Shown: piece by piece, positions 1-6,459 of the stretch
How positions within the stretch are numbered: the stretch's first letter is position 1
Layout: each line of letters starts with the position of its first letter
From: JBGPBY01 sp041481485
GTDB taxonomy: Bacteria; Acidobacteriota; Terriglobia; 20CM-2-55-15
DNA: 12,377 nt
Assembly: GCA_041481485.1 (NCBI GenBank)
Contig: JBGPBY010000180.1
Coordinates: forward strand, 1-12,377
Direction of reading: 5' to 3'
The notes under the pieces: generated by a model
The model's database searches: none
What the model was told of the DNA's origin: nothing
What the model saw: only the letters and a program-made list of their open reading frames with translations
Program-made: the position numbers and the translations under genes

Positions 1-30
1 CTCCTCAGCTGAGGAGGGGACATTCCCCTC
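1..30. repeat. Two overlapping perfect palindromes
   Basis: Positions 1-16 (CTCCTCAGCTGAGGAG) are a perfect 16-bp palindrome. Positions 14-30 form a second perfect hairpin, GAGGGGA/TCCCCTC with a CAT loop. They share three bases, so as RNA or cruciform only one can form fully at a time. No T-run follows, so a simple intrinsic terminator is not well supported. It could be the 3' end of an upstream transcription unit or the edge of a dispersed repeat cut by the window. The rest of 31-88 shows no gene. Confidence 0.5.
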
Positions 31-56
31 ACCTGCAATTCATTCACACTTTGTAT

Positions 57-69
57 GACCGCGCCTACA
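57..69. repeat. Short copy of the REP-like motif found at 1524-1621
   Basis: The 13 bases GACCGCGCCTACA are identical to the outer part of one arm of the nested inverted repeat at 1524-1621 (reverse complement of its left arm). This looks like a decayed or half copy of the same dispersed family just before the sigma-54 activator gene. A 13-base match is short, so chance is not fully excluded. Confidence 0.35.
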
Positions 70-88
70 ACTGGGCAGCCTGTGGGAA

Positions 89-1036
89 ATGTCTGCCGTG
101 AATCCTGCGGCCCCCTATCCTTTAGTTTACTCGTCAGACTCTCCGATGCTTTTCGTTTACCGGACCCTCGAACGCGTCTTCGATAGCGATGCCACCGTTT
201 TGATCGAAGGAGAAAGCGGCGCCGGCAAAGACGCACTGGCACACTGGCTTCATCGCAACAGCACGCGGAGCCATGGTCCCTTCATCAAGATCGACTTGGG
301 GTCACTGCCTGGCGAGCTCGTTGAGTCGGAATTATTCGGATATGAACGTGGCGCGTTCACTGGAGCATTGGCCAACAAACTGGGGAAACTCGATCTTTCT
401 CAGAAAGGCACGCTGGTGCTCGATGAAATCGCCAACGTCGATCTTCGAATTCAGGCAAAGCTGCTTCACGTCGTCGAAGCAAAGGAATTCTTCAGACTCG
501 GAGGCGGCGACCCGATTGCCCTGAACTGCCGCATCGTTGCCTTATCGAGCACGCCACTTGCAAAAGCGCTGGAACGCAAAACATTCCGCCAGGACCTGTT
601 CTTCAGGCTGAATCTTATTTCAGTCACCATCCCTCCACTTCGAGAACGCAGGAACGAAGTAGTTCCGATGGCCGAAGCTCTTCTTCATCAGCTGAGCCGC
701 AAATACAACGTAAGCGCGAAGCTCGATCACAGTTGCGAACCCGTTCTTCTCGGTTATGACTTCCCCGGGAACATTCGTGAACTTCGAAATGGATTGGAGC
801 GAGCGGTACTGTTGCGAACTTCGGGAGACCTTGTCACTCCCGATTCGCTGCCCGCGGCTTGGCTGTCTGCAAGAACATCGTTGAGCCAGAAAATGCCGTC
901 TCTGGAGGACATGGAGCGCAGCTATATCGCTGAAGTCCTGAAGCTGACCCACGGACGAAAAATCAGAGCCGCCAATATCCTTGGTATCAGCCGCAAGACG
1001 CTGCTGGAGAAACGCAAGAAATACAACCTCCTATGA
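89..1036 (+). CDS. PspF-like sigma-54-dependent transcriptional activator (AAA+ plus Fis-type HTH)
   Basis: This 315-residue bacterial enhancer-binding protein would use ATP hydrolysis to remodel sigma-54 RNA polymerase into open complexes. The AAA+ domain starts almost at the N-terminus: Walker A GESGAGKD (41-48), the sigma-54 contact loop GAFTGA (88-93), Walker B LVLDEI (109-114), the arginine-finger region FRQDLFFRL (166-174) and the following PPLRER sensor II lead-in. The C-terminal 30 residues (AANILGISRKTLLEKRKK) are a Fis-type helix-turn-helix. There is no receiver, GAF or PAS domain, so it resembles PspF in length and layout and must be controlled by a partner protein or by expression. 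The ATG at 89 has only a weak GGGA upstream. Its stop overlaps the rlmH start as ATGA, so the two are probably co-translated. Family assignment is secure; target genes cannot be told. Confidence 0.93.
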   Translation: MSAVNPAAPYPLVYSSDSPMLFVYRTLERVFDSDATVLIEGESGAGKDALAHWLHRNSTRSHGPFIKIDLGSLPGELVESELFGYERGAFTGALANKLGKLDLSQKGTLVLDEIANVDLRIQAKLLHVVEAKEFFRLGGGDPIALNCRIVALSSTPLAKALERKTFRQDLFFRLNLISVTIPPLRERRNEVVPMAEALLHQLSRKYNVSAKLDHSCEPVLLGYDFPGNIRELRNGLERAVLLRTSGDLVTPDSLPAAWLSARTSLSQKMPSLEDMERSYIAEVLKLTHGRKIRAANILGISRKTLLEKRKKYNLL

Positions 1037-1488
1037 AGTTCCGCCTGGTCTGGCTCGGAAAGACAAAGGACCCCAACCTTGCCGCGCTGGCGAAGGATTT
1101 TACTTCGCGCATCGCCCATAGTCTTCCCATTGAGATTACGGAGATCCGCGACGTTAAACCCGGGAAGCGTCGCGTGGAAGAAGAGGCTGAGAAGATCCTC
1201 GGAGCAATGGATGCCTCCGATAGGGTGGTGCTTCTCGACGCCGGCGGCTCGATGTGGAGTTCGCGGCAACTCGCCACGTTCATCGGAAAACATCTGAACG
1301 AGGATCAGCGCCGCCTTACTTTCGTGATCGGCGGATTCGAAGGCGTCGCCGATTCCGTTCGCAAGCGCGCCGACCACGTATGGTCGCTGTCTCCCCTGAC
1401 GTTCACCCACGATATGACCCGCGTACTGGTGCTTGAACAGCTGTATCGCGCGCTCGCCATACTGAACAACCATCCGTATTCGAAATAA
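1033..1488 (+). CDS. rlmH: 23S rRNA (pseudouridine1915-N3)-methyltransferase RlmH
   Basis: RlmH is a SPOUT-class methyltransferase that methylates pseudouridine 1915 in helix 69 of 23S rRNA on assembled 70S ribosomes, using S-adenosylmethionine. The 151 residues match the usual family length. Visible marks are the knot region FVIGGFEG (97-104), the SLSPLTFTH segment (118-126) and EQLYRA (135-140). The C-terminus is HPYSK; in E. coli and S. aureus RlmH this tail is YHR or YHK and reaches into the active site, so Ser in place of His is unusual. The start ATG overlaps the stop of the upstream activator by four bases, indicating translational coupling. No clear terminator follows, only an A-rich stretch. 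Confidence 0.95.
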   Translation: MKFRLVWLGKTKDPNLAALAKDFTSRIAHSLPIEITEIRDVKPGKRRVEEEAEKILGAMDASDRVVLLDAGGSMWSSRQLATFIGKHLNEDQRRLTFVIGGFEGVADSVRKRADHVWSLSPLTFTHDMTRVLVLEQLYRALAILNNHPYSK

Positions 1489-1523
1489 AAAATGATAGAG
1501 TGGATTTGCCCTTTGCGTCGCCC

Positions 1524-1621
1524 GGCGCGAGCTGTAGGCGCGGTCTATGACCGCGCACAATCCGTAATTTAAATATCGTGCGCGGTCATAGACCGCGCCT
1601 GCAGCGGACGAAGCTCGCGCC
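1524..1621. repeat. REP/BIME-like nested inverted repeat
   Basis: Two 28-bp arms (1531-1558 and 1578-1605) are inverted copies with a single mismatch, separated by a 19-bp AT-rich spacer. Each arm is itself a hairpin, GCGCGGTC-TAT-GACCGCGC. An outer 9-bp inverted repeat, GGCGCGAGC (1524-1532) and GCTCGCGCC (1613-1621), encloses the whole. This is the architecture of a bacterial interspersed mosaic element made of two REP hairpins. It fills the rlmH-comF gap and ends 13 bp before the comF start, so it may affect comF mRNA or rlmH mRNA stability. A partial relative is at 57-69. Confidence 0.8.
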
Positions 1622-1634
1622 TCGAGGCTCACTC

Positions 1635-2330
1635 ATGCTCGACGCAATACTGAACGTTCTCTTCCCCGTTGCATGCATCCTCTGCAATTCCCGGGTCCTC
1701 GAACGCCGCTGGGGGCCGGTCTGTCCCGACTGCTGGAGCAAGATGGCTCCCCTTACCCGTCCCTTCTGCGAACAATGCGGTATGCCGGCCCCGGCAATCG
1801 AAGGACTCTGCGGTTCCTGCCGCCTTCACGAACACGCATTCGACTTCGCGCGCTCCGTGCTCATCTTCAGCGATCCGGTCCGCGAGGTGATTCACCACCT
1901 CAAGTATTCCGATCGAGTATCGCTGGCGAAGCCTTTGGGAAAACTGCTGCGAGATTGTCTGGAACGGGAGGGTTTTCAGGGAGAAGTCATTGCCCCCGTG
2001 CCGCTTCATCGCAAGCGGGAACGGCAGCGCGGTTTTAATCAGGCGGAGTTACTGGCGGAGGGAACGGGGCTACGGGTCGATGCGGGAATTCTCAAAAGGA
2101 ACCGGAATACGAACAGCCAGACCGGCCTCAGCCGATCGCAGCGTACATTGAACCTGGCCGGCGCATTTCAATGCTGTGCCGTTCGCGTGCCGCAATGCGT
2201 GATTGTGCTGGATGACGTGTACACCACGGGGGCCACCATGCACGAAGTCGCAAAAACGTTGAAACGGGGCGGCGTCGAACGGGTGGAGGTACTGACCGTG
2301 GCTAGAGTGCTTCGTTCAGAGATTCCGTAA
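1635..2330 (+). CDS. comF: ComF family phosphoribosyltransferase-like protein
   Basis: This 231-residue ComF/GntX-family protein is associated in other bacteria with DNA uptake in natural transformation. The N-terminus carries four Cys pairs typical of the zinc-binding region: C14/C17, C30/C33, C45/C48 and C59/C62. The C-terminal half is a type I phosphoribosyltransferase fold with the PRPP-binding loop VIVLDDVYTTGAT (189-201) and the family motif APVPLHRKRERQRGFNQA (120-137). ATG 1635 is chosen because it matches the family N-terminus and has GAGG upstream; an in-frame extension to 1578 would run into the REP repeat and is unlikely. The 3' end overlaps the 3' end of lpxC on the other strand by 29 bp. 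No other competence genes are in view, so a transformation role is inference. Confidence 0.9.
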   Translation: MLDAILNVLFPVACILCNSRVLERRWGPVCPDCWSKMAPLTRPFCEQCGMPAPAIEGLCGSCRLHEHAFDFARSVLIFSDPVREVIHHLKYSDRVSLAKPLGKLLRDCLEREGFQGEVIAPVPLHRKRERQRGFNQAELLAEGTGLRVDAGILKRNRNTNSQTGLSRSQRTLNLAGAFQCCAVRVPQCVIVLDDVYTTGATMHEVAKTLKRGGVERVEVLTVARVLRSEIP

Positions 2331-3174
2331 GGGAAGTGGTGATCCAATGATCGTCAGTTTCCAGCAATTCCGCCACAAATCGCGTATGCAGCGCGTGTCC
2401 CGCGCGATTGGCAACAATCCGTCCCAGAACCGGCTGCCCGATGAGCGCAAAGTCTCCAAGCAGATCCAGGATTTTGTGGCGCACAAACTCGTCCGGAAAT
2501 CGCAGCGACGTTTCATTAAGCATTCCCTTTTCCGTCAGCACAATCGCATTCTCAAGAGAACCGCCACGCACCAGCCCGCTGGCCTGCAGTCTTTCCACTT
2601 CATCGTAAAATCCAAACGTCCGCGCCGGCGCGACCAGCCTGGCGTAGTTTTCGGGAGTAATTTCCACCTCGAGCTTTTGAAATCCGATCAGTGGATGCGG
2701 AAATCCGATTTCATATTCGATGCTGAATTTCTCAGAAGGATAAATTGCTATGGATTTGCCGTTTTCTTCGAGCGCAAAAGGCCTGGTGATCCGAATGAGA
2801 TTTCGCTCCGCATCCAACGCGGTGATTCCGGCGCGTTGGATGGCTTCGGTATAACGCAACCCGCTCCCATCCAGAATTGGGACCTCGAAGTTGTCGAGTT
2901 CCACAATCGCATTGTCGATTCCCAGACCGTAGAGCGCGGAAAGAAGGTGTTCGACCGTCGAGATCCACACGCCGCGATTCATCAGCGTCGTCGCATAGGC
3001 GACTCGCTCCACCGAGCCGACATCCGCCCGAAGTTCGAAATTGTCCAGATCGACCCGGCGAAAAACGATACCCGTGCCTGCAGAGGCAGGCAAAATTCGC
3101 ATTGTTACCGGTTCACCCGTGTGCAGGCCAATACCGCTGAATTCAATCGGACCGGCGACCGTCTGTTCTCGCAT
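2302..3174 (-). CDS. lpxC: UDP-3-O-acyl-N-acetylglucosamine deacetylase LpxC
   Basis: LpxC is the zinc-dependent deacetylase that commits UDP-3-O-acyl-GlcNAc to lipid A synthesis in the cytoplasm. The 290 residues are close to the usual length of about 300. Expected motifs are present: GIGLHTG (14-20), the STVEHLLSAL segment with catalytic E75 and zinc ligand H76, DGSG near 102-105, SLENA (206-210), the RHKILDLLGD segment with zinc ligands H233 and D237, and catalytic H260 in AGHALH. All active-site residues are therefore intact. ATG 3174 fits the family N-terminus, although no good ribosome-binding site precedes it. It is transcribed away from polA across a gap of about 120 bp, and tail to tail with comF. 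Its presence indicates a Gram-negative, lipid A-producing host. Confidence 0.96.
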   Translation of the reverse strand: MREQTVAGPIEFSGIGLHTGEPVTMRILPASAGTGIVFRRVDLDNFELRADVGSVERVAYATTLMNRGVWISTVEHLLSALYGLGIDNAIVELDNFEVPILDGSGLRYTEAIQRAGITALDAERNLIRITRPFALEENGKSIAIYPSEKFSIEYEIGFPHPLIGFQKLEVEITPENYARLVAPARTFGFYDEVERLQASGLVRGGSLENAIVLTEKGMLNETSLRFPDEFVRHKILDLLGDFALIGQPVLGRIVANRAGHALHTRFVAELLETDDHWITTSLTESLNEAL

Positions 3175-3293
3175 GCGCTACGCGCTATGCAATCCAGTGC
3201 CCTATTTGGCGAACCTGAAGATTTAAGAAGTTAGCAGCTGCGATCATCATTGAAACGTGTACATTTGACCACAGACGTTGTTTGGATGGAACA

Positions 3294-5807
3294 GTGGAAA
3301 CCATAAAACATCCGCTTCTTTTAATCATTGATGGAATGTCCCAGGCCTACCGGGCGCACTTTGCGCTTCGTGATCTTTCAACAAGCCAGGGCTTGCCCAC
3401 CAATGCGACGTATGGGTTTGCGATCATGCTCAAGCGGGTGCTTCAGAAATATCCGCCGGAGCACATTGCCATCGCCCTGGATAGTTCGGCTCCCACAGCG
3501 CGCCATGTACAATTCGCGCCCTACAAGGCAACGCGAAAGAAAATGCCGGCGGAGCTGGCACAGCAGATCCCATGGATTCGAAAGTTCTGCGAAGCGATGC
3601 GCATTCCTGTGCTGGAACTACTGGGCTACGAAGCGGACGACATCATTGCCACGGTTGCGAAGCAGGCGCTGGGGCGCGGCCTCTTTCCCGTCGTGGTCAC
3701 GCTGGACAAGGATCTGTATCAGATCGTCGACACCACGCTGATATTAAACACATCTAAAGATGATCTACTGGTGGACAGGGACAAGGTCGCGGAGTTGTTT
3801 GGAGTTTCGCCGGAACAGATTCCCGACTTGCTCGGATTGTGGGGCGACTCGTCTGATAACGTCCCCGGCGCACCCGGCATCGGAGAAAAAACCGCGAAGG
3901 AATTGATCCAGAGATTTGGATCCATCGAGGCATGTCTGGAACACGCCGATGAAATCAAGAGTGCAAAACAGCGCGCATCGCTTCAGGAAAACCGCGAACA
4001 GATTCTGTTGAGCAAGCAGCTGGTGACTATCGACAGTGCGGTACCGATAGCGGTGGAATGGGAGAACCTGGCGGTGAAGCCGCCGGATCGCCCGTTGTTG
4101 ATTGCTCTGCTGAAAGAGCTGGAATTTCACGGGATGGTGAAGGACTACCTGCCGGAAAAGACGGAGCCCGCGATTGAAGTCGTGCAGGTCGAACAGCTGC
4201 CGACGGTTTCCGAAACGCTTTTTTTCGATGTGAAAGACGGCGTGAAGGACGGCCGAATCTCTTTATGGACGGGCACCGGCAGTGTTTCAAGCATTGCGCT
4301 CGATAAATCGGTTTCGGGGATTTCAGAACTCCTGACCAATCCCAAAATCCGCAAGGTCACCTGGGATTTGAAATCGGCAATGGCTCGCCTGCGGCAGGCT
4401 GGCCTTCCGATCGCCCCTCCATACGACGATCCGATGTTGATGGCATTTCTTCTCATGCCCAATCGTGGGAAGTACGACCTCAACGAAACAGTTTTTGACC
4501 TGTTCGGAGAGTTCGCCAGCGGCGATCGCACGCCGTGGATCCAAAAACTGTACGAACATTTCCGGCCTGAGATAGAGTCCCAGGTGCCGCAGGCGTATCA
4601 CGAGATCGAAATTCCGCTGGTGCCGGTGCTGGTGGAAACTGAGGCTGACGGAATCCGTATTGACGCTGAGATTCTCCAGAAAATGTCTGTCGAAATGGGA
4701 AAGCAAATGGAGGAACTGACGCGGCACATCTATACGGAGGCCGGGACGGAGTTCAACATCAATTCTCCGAAACAGCTTGGCGAAATTCTGTTTGAGACTC
4801 TAAATCTTCCGCATTCGCGCAAACTGAAAAAATCCGGACAATACTCCACTGCCGTTGAAGTGCTGGAAGAGCTTGCGAAGAATTATGAAATTCCGCGGCT
4901 CGTGCTGGAATACCGGCAATTTGCGAAATTTAAATCCACATATGTAGACGTGATTCCACAAATGGTCAACCCGGCGACGGGACGTCTTCATACATCATTC
5001 AATCAGGCCGGAGCCGCAACCGGAAGGCTCTCGAGCGTGAATCCGAATCTCCAGAACATTCCGGTGCGTTCGGAACTGGGACGGAAAATCCGCGGCGCGT
5101 TCATTCCCGAATCGGGATGGTGGTTCGTCGCAGCGGACTATTCGCAAGTGGAGCTGCGCATAGTGGCCCACCTTTCCGGCGACGAGCGCCTGGTCGAAGC
5201 CTTCCATTCGGGTGAAGACGTGCACCGCCGGACAGCGGCCGAAGTTCTGGGAGTGCCGATGGATCAAGTCACACCTGAACAGCGCAACCGTGCAAAGGCC
5301 GTGAACTTCGGCATCGTTTACGGACAGACTCCGTTTGGGCTGGCGCAGCAGCTGGGAATCAGCAATGAAGAAGCCGCCCTATTCATCGCGCGGTATTTCG
5401 AACGTTACCAGGGTGTGCAACGATACATCCAAAGCTGCCTCAGCTCGGCCAGAGATACCGGCGTGACCCGAACCCTGTTTGGACGCCTGCGCCAACATCC
5501 CGAAATCAATTCGAAGAACGGCATGCACCGCAGCATGGCCGAGCGGACCGCGATCAATTCTCCGATCCAGGGAACCGCCGCGGACATTATCAAGCTCGCC
5601 ATGATTCAGATTTCCGAAGAGCTCCATCGCACACAGTCGCGTACGCGCATGGTTCTGCAAGTCCATGATGAGCTGATTTTTGAGGTCCCCGAAGAGGAAC
5701 TTTCGATCCGCGACATGATCTGCGATCGCATGCAAAACGTCGTGAAACTTGCGGTTCCCCTAATCGTCGACGTAAAGCAGGGCCGGAACTGGGAATCCCT
5801 CGGCTGA
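3294..5807 (+). CDS. polA: DNA polymerase I with apparently inactive proofreading domain
   Basis: About 837 residues with the three-domain layout of Pol I. The N-terminal third is the 5'-3' FEN-like nuclease (IIDG at the start, YEADDIIAT and GLWGDSSDNVPGAPGIGEKTA). The middle third corresponds to the 3'-5' exonuclease but carries FFDVKDG where active enzymes have DxE, and lacks the later YxxxD motif, so proofreading is probably lost as in Taq and Bst-type enzymes. The polymerase domain is intact: motif A DYSQVELR (near 5136), motif B RNRAKAVNFGIVYGQ (near 5286) and motif C VHDEL (near 5662). GTG 3294 is preferred because GGATGG lies just upstream and the N-terminus then matches the family; an in-frame TTG at 3282 is the alternative. 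The role is Okazaki-fragment processing and repair. Confidence 0.96.
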   Translation: METIKHPLLLIIDGMSQAYRAHFALRDLSTSQGLPTNATYGFAIMLKRVLQKYPPEHIAIALDSSAPTARHVQFAPYKATRKKMPAELAQQIPWIRKFCEAMRIPVLELLGYEADDIIATVAKQALGRGLFPVVVTLDKDLYQIVDTTLILNTSKDDLLVDRDKVAELFGVSPEQIPDLLGLWGDSSDNVPGAPGIGEKTAKELIQRFGSIEACLEHADEIKSAKQRASLQENREQILLSKQLVTIDSAVPIAVEWENLAVKPPDRPLLIALLKELEFHGMVKDYLPEKTEPAIEVVQVEQLPTVSETLFFDVKDGVKDGRISLWTGTGSVSSIALDKSVSGISELLTNPKIRKVTWDLKSAMARLRQAGLPIAPPYDDPMLMAFLLMPNRGKYDLNETVFDLFGEFASGDRTPWIQKLYEHFRPEIESQVPQAYHEIEIPLVPVLVETEADGIRIDAEILQKMSVEMGKQMEELTRHIYTEAGTEFNINSPKQLGEILFETLNLPHSRKLKKSGQYSTAVEVLEELAKNYEIPRLVLEYRQFAKFKSTYVDVIPQMVNPATGRLHTSFNQAGAATGRLSSVNPNLQNIPVRSELGRKIRGAFIPESGWWFVAADYSQVELRIVAHLSGDERLVEAFHSGEDVHRRTAAEVLGVPMDQVTPEQRNRAKAVNFGIVYGQTPFGLAQQLGISNEEAALFIARYFERYQGVQRYIQSCLSSARDTGVTRTLFGRLRQHPEINSKNGMHRSMAERTAINSPIQGTAADIIKLAMIQISEELHRTQSRTRMVLQVHDELIFEVPEEELSIRDMICDRMQNVVKLAVPLIVDVKQGRNWESLG

Positions 5808-5843
5808 CCGTAAGGGCGGAACATGCATGTCGTCAGCATTCCC

Positions 5844-5860
5844 GGCCGCGTCAGCCGGCC
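5844..5860 (+). terminator. Weak GC hairpin after polA
   Basis: GGCCG (5844-5848) pairs with CGGCC (5856-5860) around a 7-base loop, 36 bp after the polA stop. There is no T-tract, so it would be at best a weak or factor-assisted terminator. The same 120-bp gap also holds a 10-bp palindrome ACATGCATGT (5821-5830) of unknown meaning. Confidence 0.25.
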
Positions 5861-5885
5861 ACTTCACCTGTGGCCATCCCTCCAA

Positions 5886-5914
5886 TTGACACTCCGCCCA
5901 CGTCCTTCTATAGT
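5886..5914 (+). promoter_or_regulatory. Sigma-70-type promoter of tRNA-Val
   Basis: A perfect -35 box TTGACA (5886-5891) is separated by exactly 17 bp from TATAGT (5909-5914), which differs from the -10 consensus at one position. Transcription would start near 5920, about 8 bases before the mature tRNA. The strong match suits a constitutively expressed tRNA gene. Confidence 0.8.
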
Positions 5915-5927
5915 TTTGAGGTCCCTC

Positions 5928-6001
5928 GGGCGCGTAGCTCAGTTGGTATGAGCGCTACCTTGACACGGTAGAGGCCAAGAGTTCGAACCTCTTCGCGCCC
6001 A
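5928..6001 (+). tRNA. tRNA-Val(GAC)
   Basis: A full cloverleaf can be drawn. The acceptor stem is GGGCGCG/CGCGCCC (7 of 7 pairs, 5928-5934 with 5994-6000), with discriminator A at 6001. The D arm is GCTC/GAGC. The anticodon stem is CTACC/GGTAG with loop TTGACAC, giving anticodon GAC at 5962-5964, which reads GUC valine. The variable loop has 5 bases and the T arm is AAGAG/CTCTT with loop TTCGAAC. CCA is not encoded. The integrase-bearing element begins immediately after it, so this gene is the probable integration target and its 3' end has probably been rebuilt by the element. Confidence 0.96.
5977..6001. other. Probable attachment site (attL core) in the tRNA 3' end
   Basis: Tyrosine integrases commonly recombine within the T arm and acceptor end of a tRNA gene and carry a matching 3' segment. 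A tRNA followed directly by non-core genes and a tyrosine recombinase gene makes this stretch the likely core. The matching right-hand copy is not inside the window: I found no second copy of the T-arm/acceptor sequence, so core length and the other border are unknown. Confidence 0.5.
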
Positions 6002-6049
6002 TTTCGATCCCAGTCAATAAGTTACACAGAATTCTCGATATCGGAAAAG

Positions 6050-6063
6050 GGCCTGAAAAGGCC
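6050..6063. other. Hairpin with GAAA tetraloop
   Basis: GGCCT-GAAA-AGGCC is a perfect 5-bp stem closed by a GNRA tetraloop, 48 bp after the tRNA and 47 bp before the first cargo gene. It could end tRNA read-through or sit in the leader of the cargo mRNA; no T-run follows. An 8-bp palindrome CGATATCG lies just upstream (6035-6042). Confidence 0.4.
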
Positions 6064-6067
6064 ATCT

Positions 6068-6088
6068 ATCAGGCAACCATCAGGCAAC
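6068..6088 (+). repeat. Tandem 10-bp repeats, candidate integrase arm or operator sites
   Basis: ATCAGGCAAC occurs at 6068-6077 and again at 6079-6088, an 11-bp period that places both on the same DNA face. A related pair with the same spacing is on the minus strand at 8662-8682 upstream of the integrase. Lying 67-87 bp inside the tRNA junction, they are placed as arm-type integrase sites would be. They are also just upstream of the first cargo gene and could regulate it. Confidence 0.6.
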
Positions 6089-6110
6089 TCAAAATTTCTT
6101 GGAGGAATCC

Positions 6111-6434
6111 ATGCTCGGAATTGTAGAAAAGATCGTGACGTGGCTGTATGAATACTTCCAGAAGAGAAGGTCGCTCGAAACAGAGCTGGAAGGACTGAAG
6201 GCAGGTTTGATGATGACCATGATCTCAAACCATCTCGATGCGCCACTCCACGCTCTGCGCGATTTCTTCATACGAAACCCACGGCTCCTTGAGAAGAACG
6301 TCGAGAATAGGCTGTTCGTGAACCGATGGCTGATGGACCCACACTGGCAAGCATTTGGTTCCGTTTCCGGCATGTGGACGAAAGAACACTGGGATCAGCT
6401 TCGCCTCGATGCCAATTCACTCCGGGCGGCGTGA
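6111..6434 (+). CDS. Small helical protein of unknown function, partner gene of the nuclease
   Basis: I do not recognise this 107-residue protein. ATG 6111 is chosen because GGAGG (6101-6105) lies 5 bases upstream; an in-frame TTG at 6099 would remove that site. The sequence looks all-helical. Residues 1-16 (LGIVEKIVTWLYEYFQ) form an amphipathic or weakly hydrophobic helix, followed by a charged KRRSLETELEGLK stretch that may be a short coiled coil. The C-terminal half is rich in Trp and aromatic residues (WLMDPHW, MWTKEHW). No catalytic motif, Cys pair or clear membrane span is visible. It sits 25 bp before the nuclease gene, in the same direction and away from the tRNA, so the two are very probably one operon. 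A regulatory, sensor, adaptor or antitoxin role would be typical for such a partner, but that is inference. Confidence 0.7.
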   Translation: MLGIVEKIVTWLYEYFQKRRSLETELEGLKAGLMMTMISNHLDAPLHALRDFFIRNPRLLEKNVENRLFVNRWLMDPHWQAFGSVSGMWTKEHWDQLRLDANSLRAA

Positions 6435-6459
6435 CATCTCACAGGAGGCCGAACGGACC

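Noticed and set aside
922..1632. 236-codon minus-strand open frame across rlmH
   Set aside because: Antisense to rlmH and running through the REP-like repeat; composition looks like a shadow frame.
1578..1634. N-terminal extension of ComF by 19 codons
   Set aside because: It would be coded by the right arm of the REP-like repeat; the family N-terminus begins at ATG 1635.
2347..3234. 295-codon plus-strand open frame
   Set aside because: It is the antisense shadow of lpxC, whose zinc ligands and motifs are intact.
6355..6459. 35-codon extension of the nuclease
   Set aside because: It overlaps the upstream gene by 80 bp in another frame, and a good AGGAGG precedes ATG 6460.
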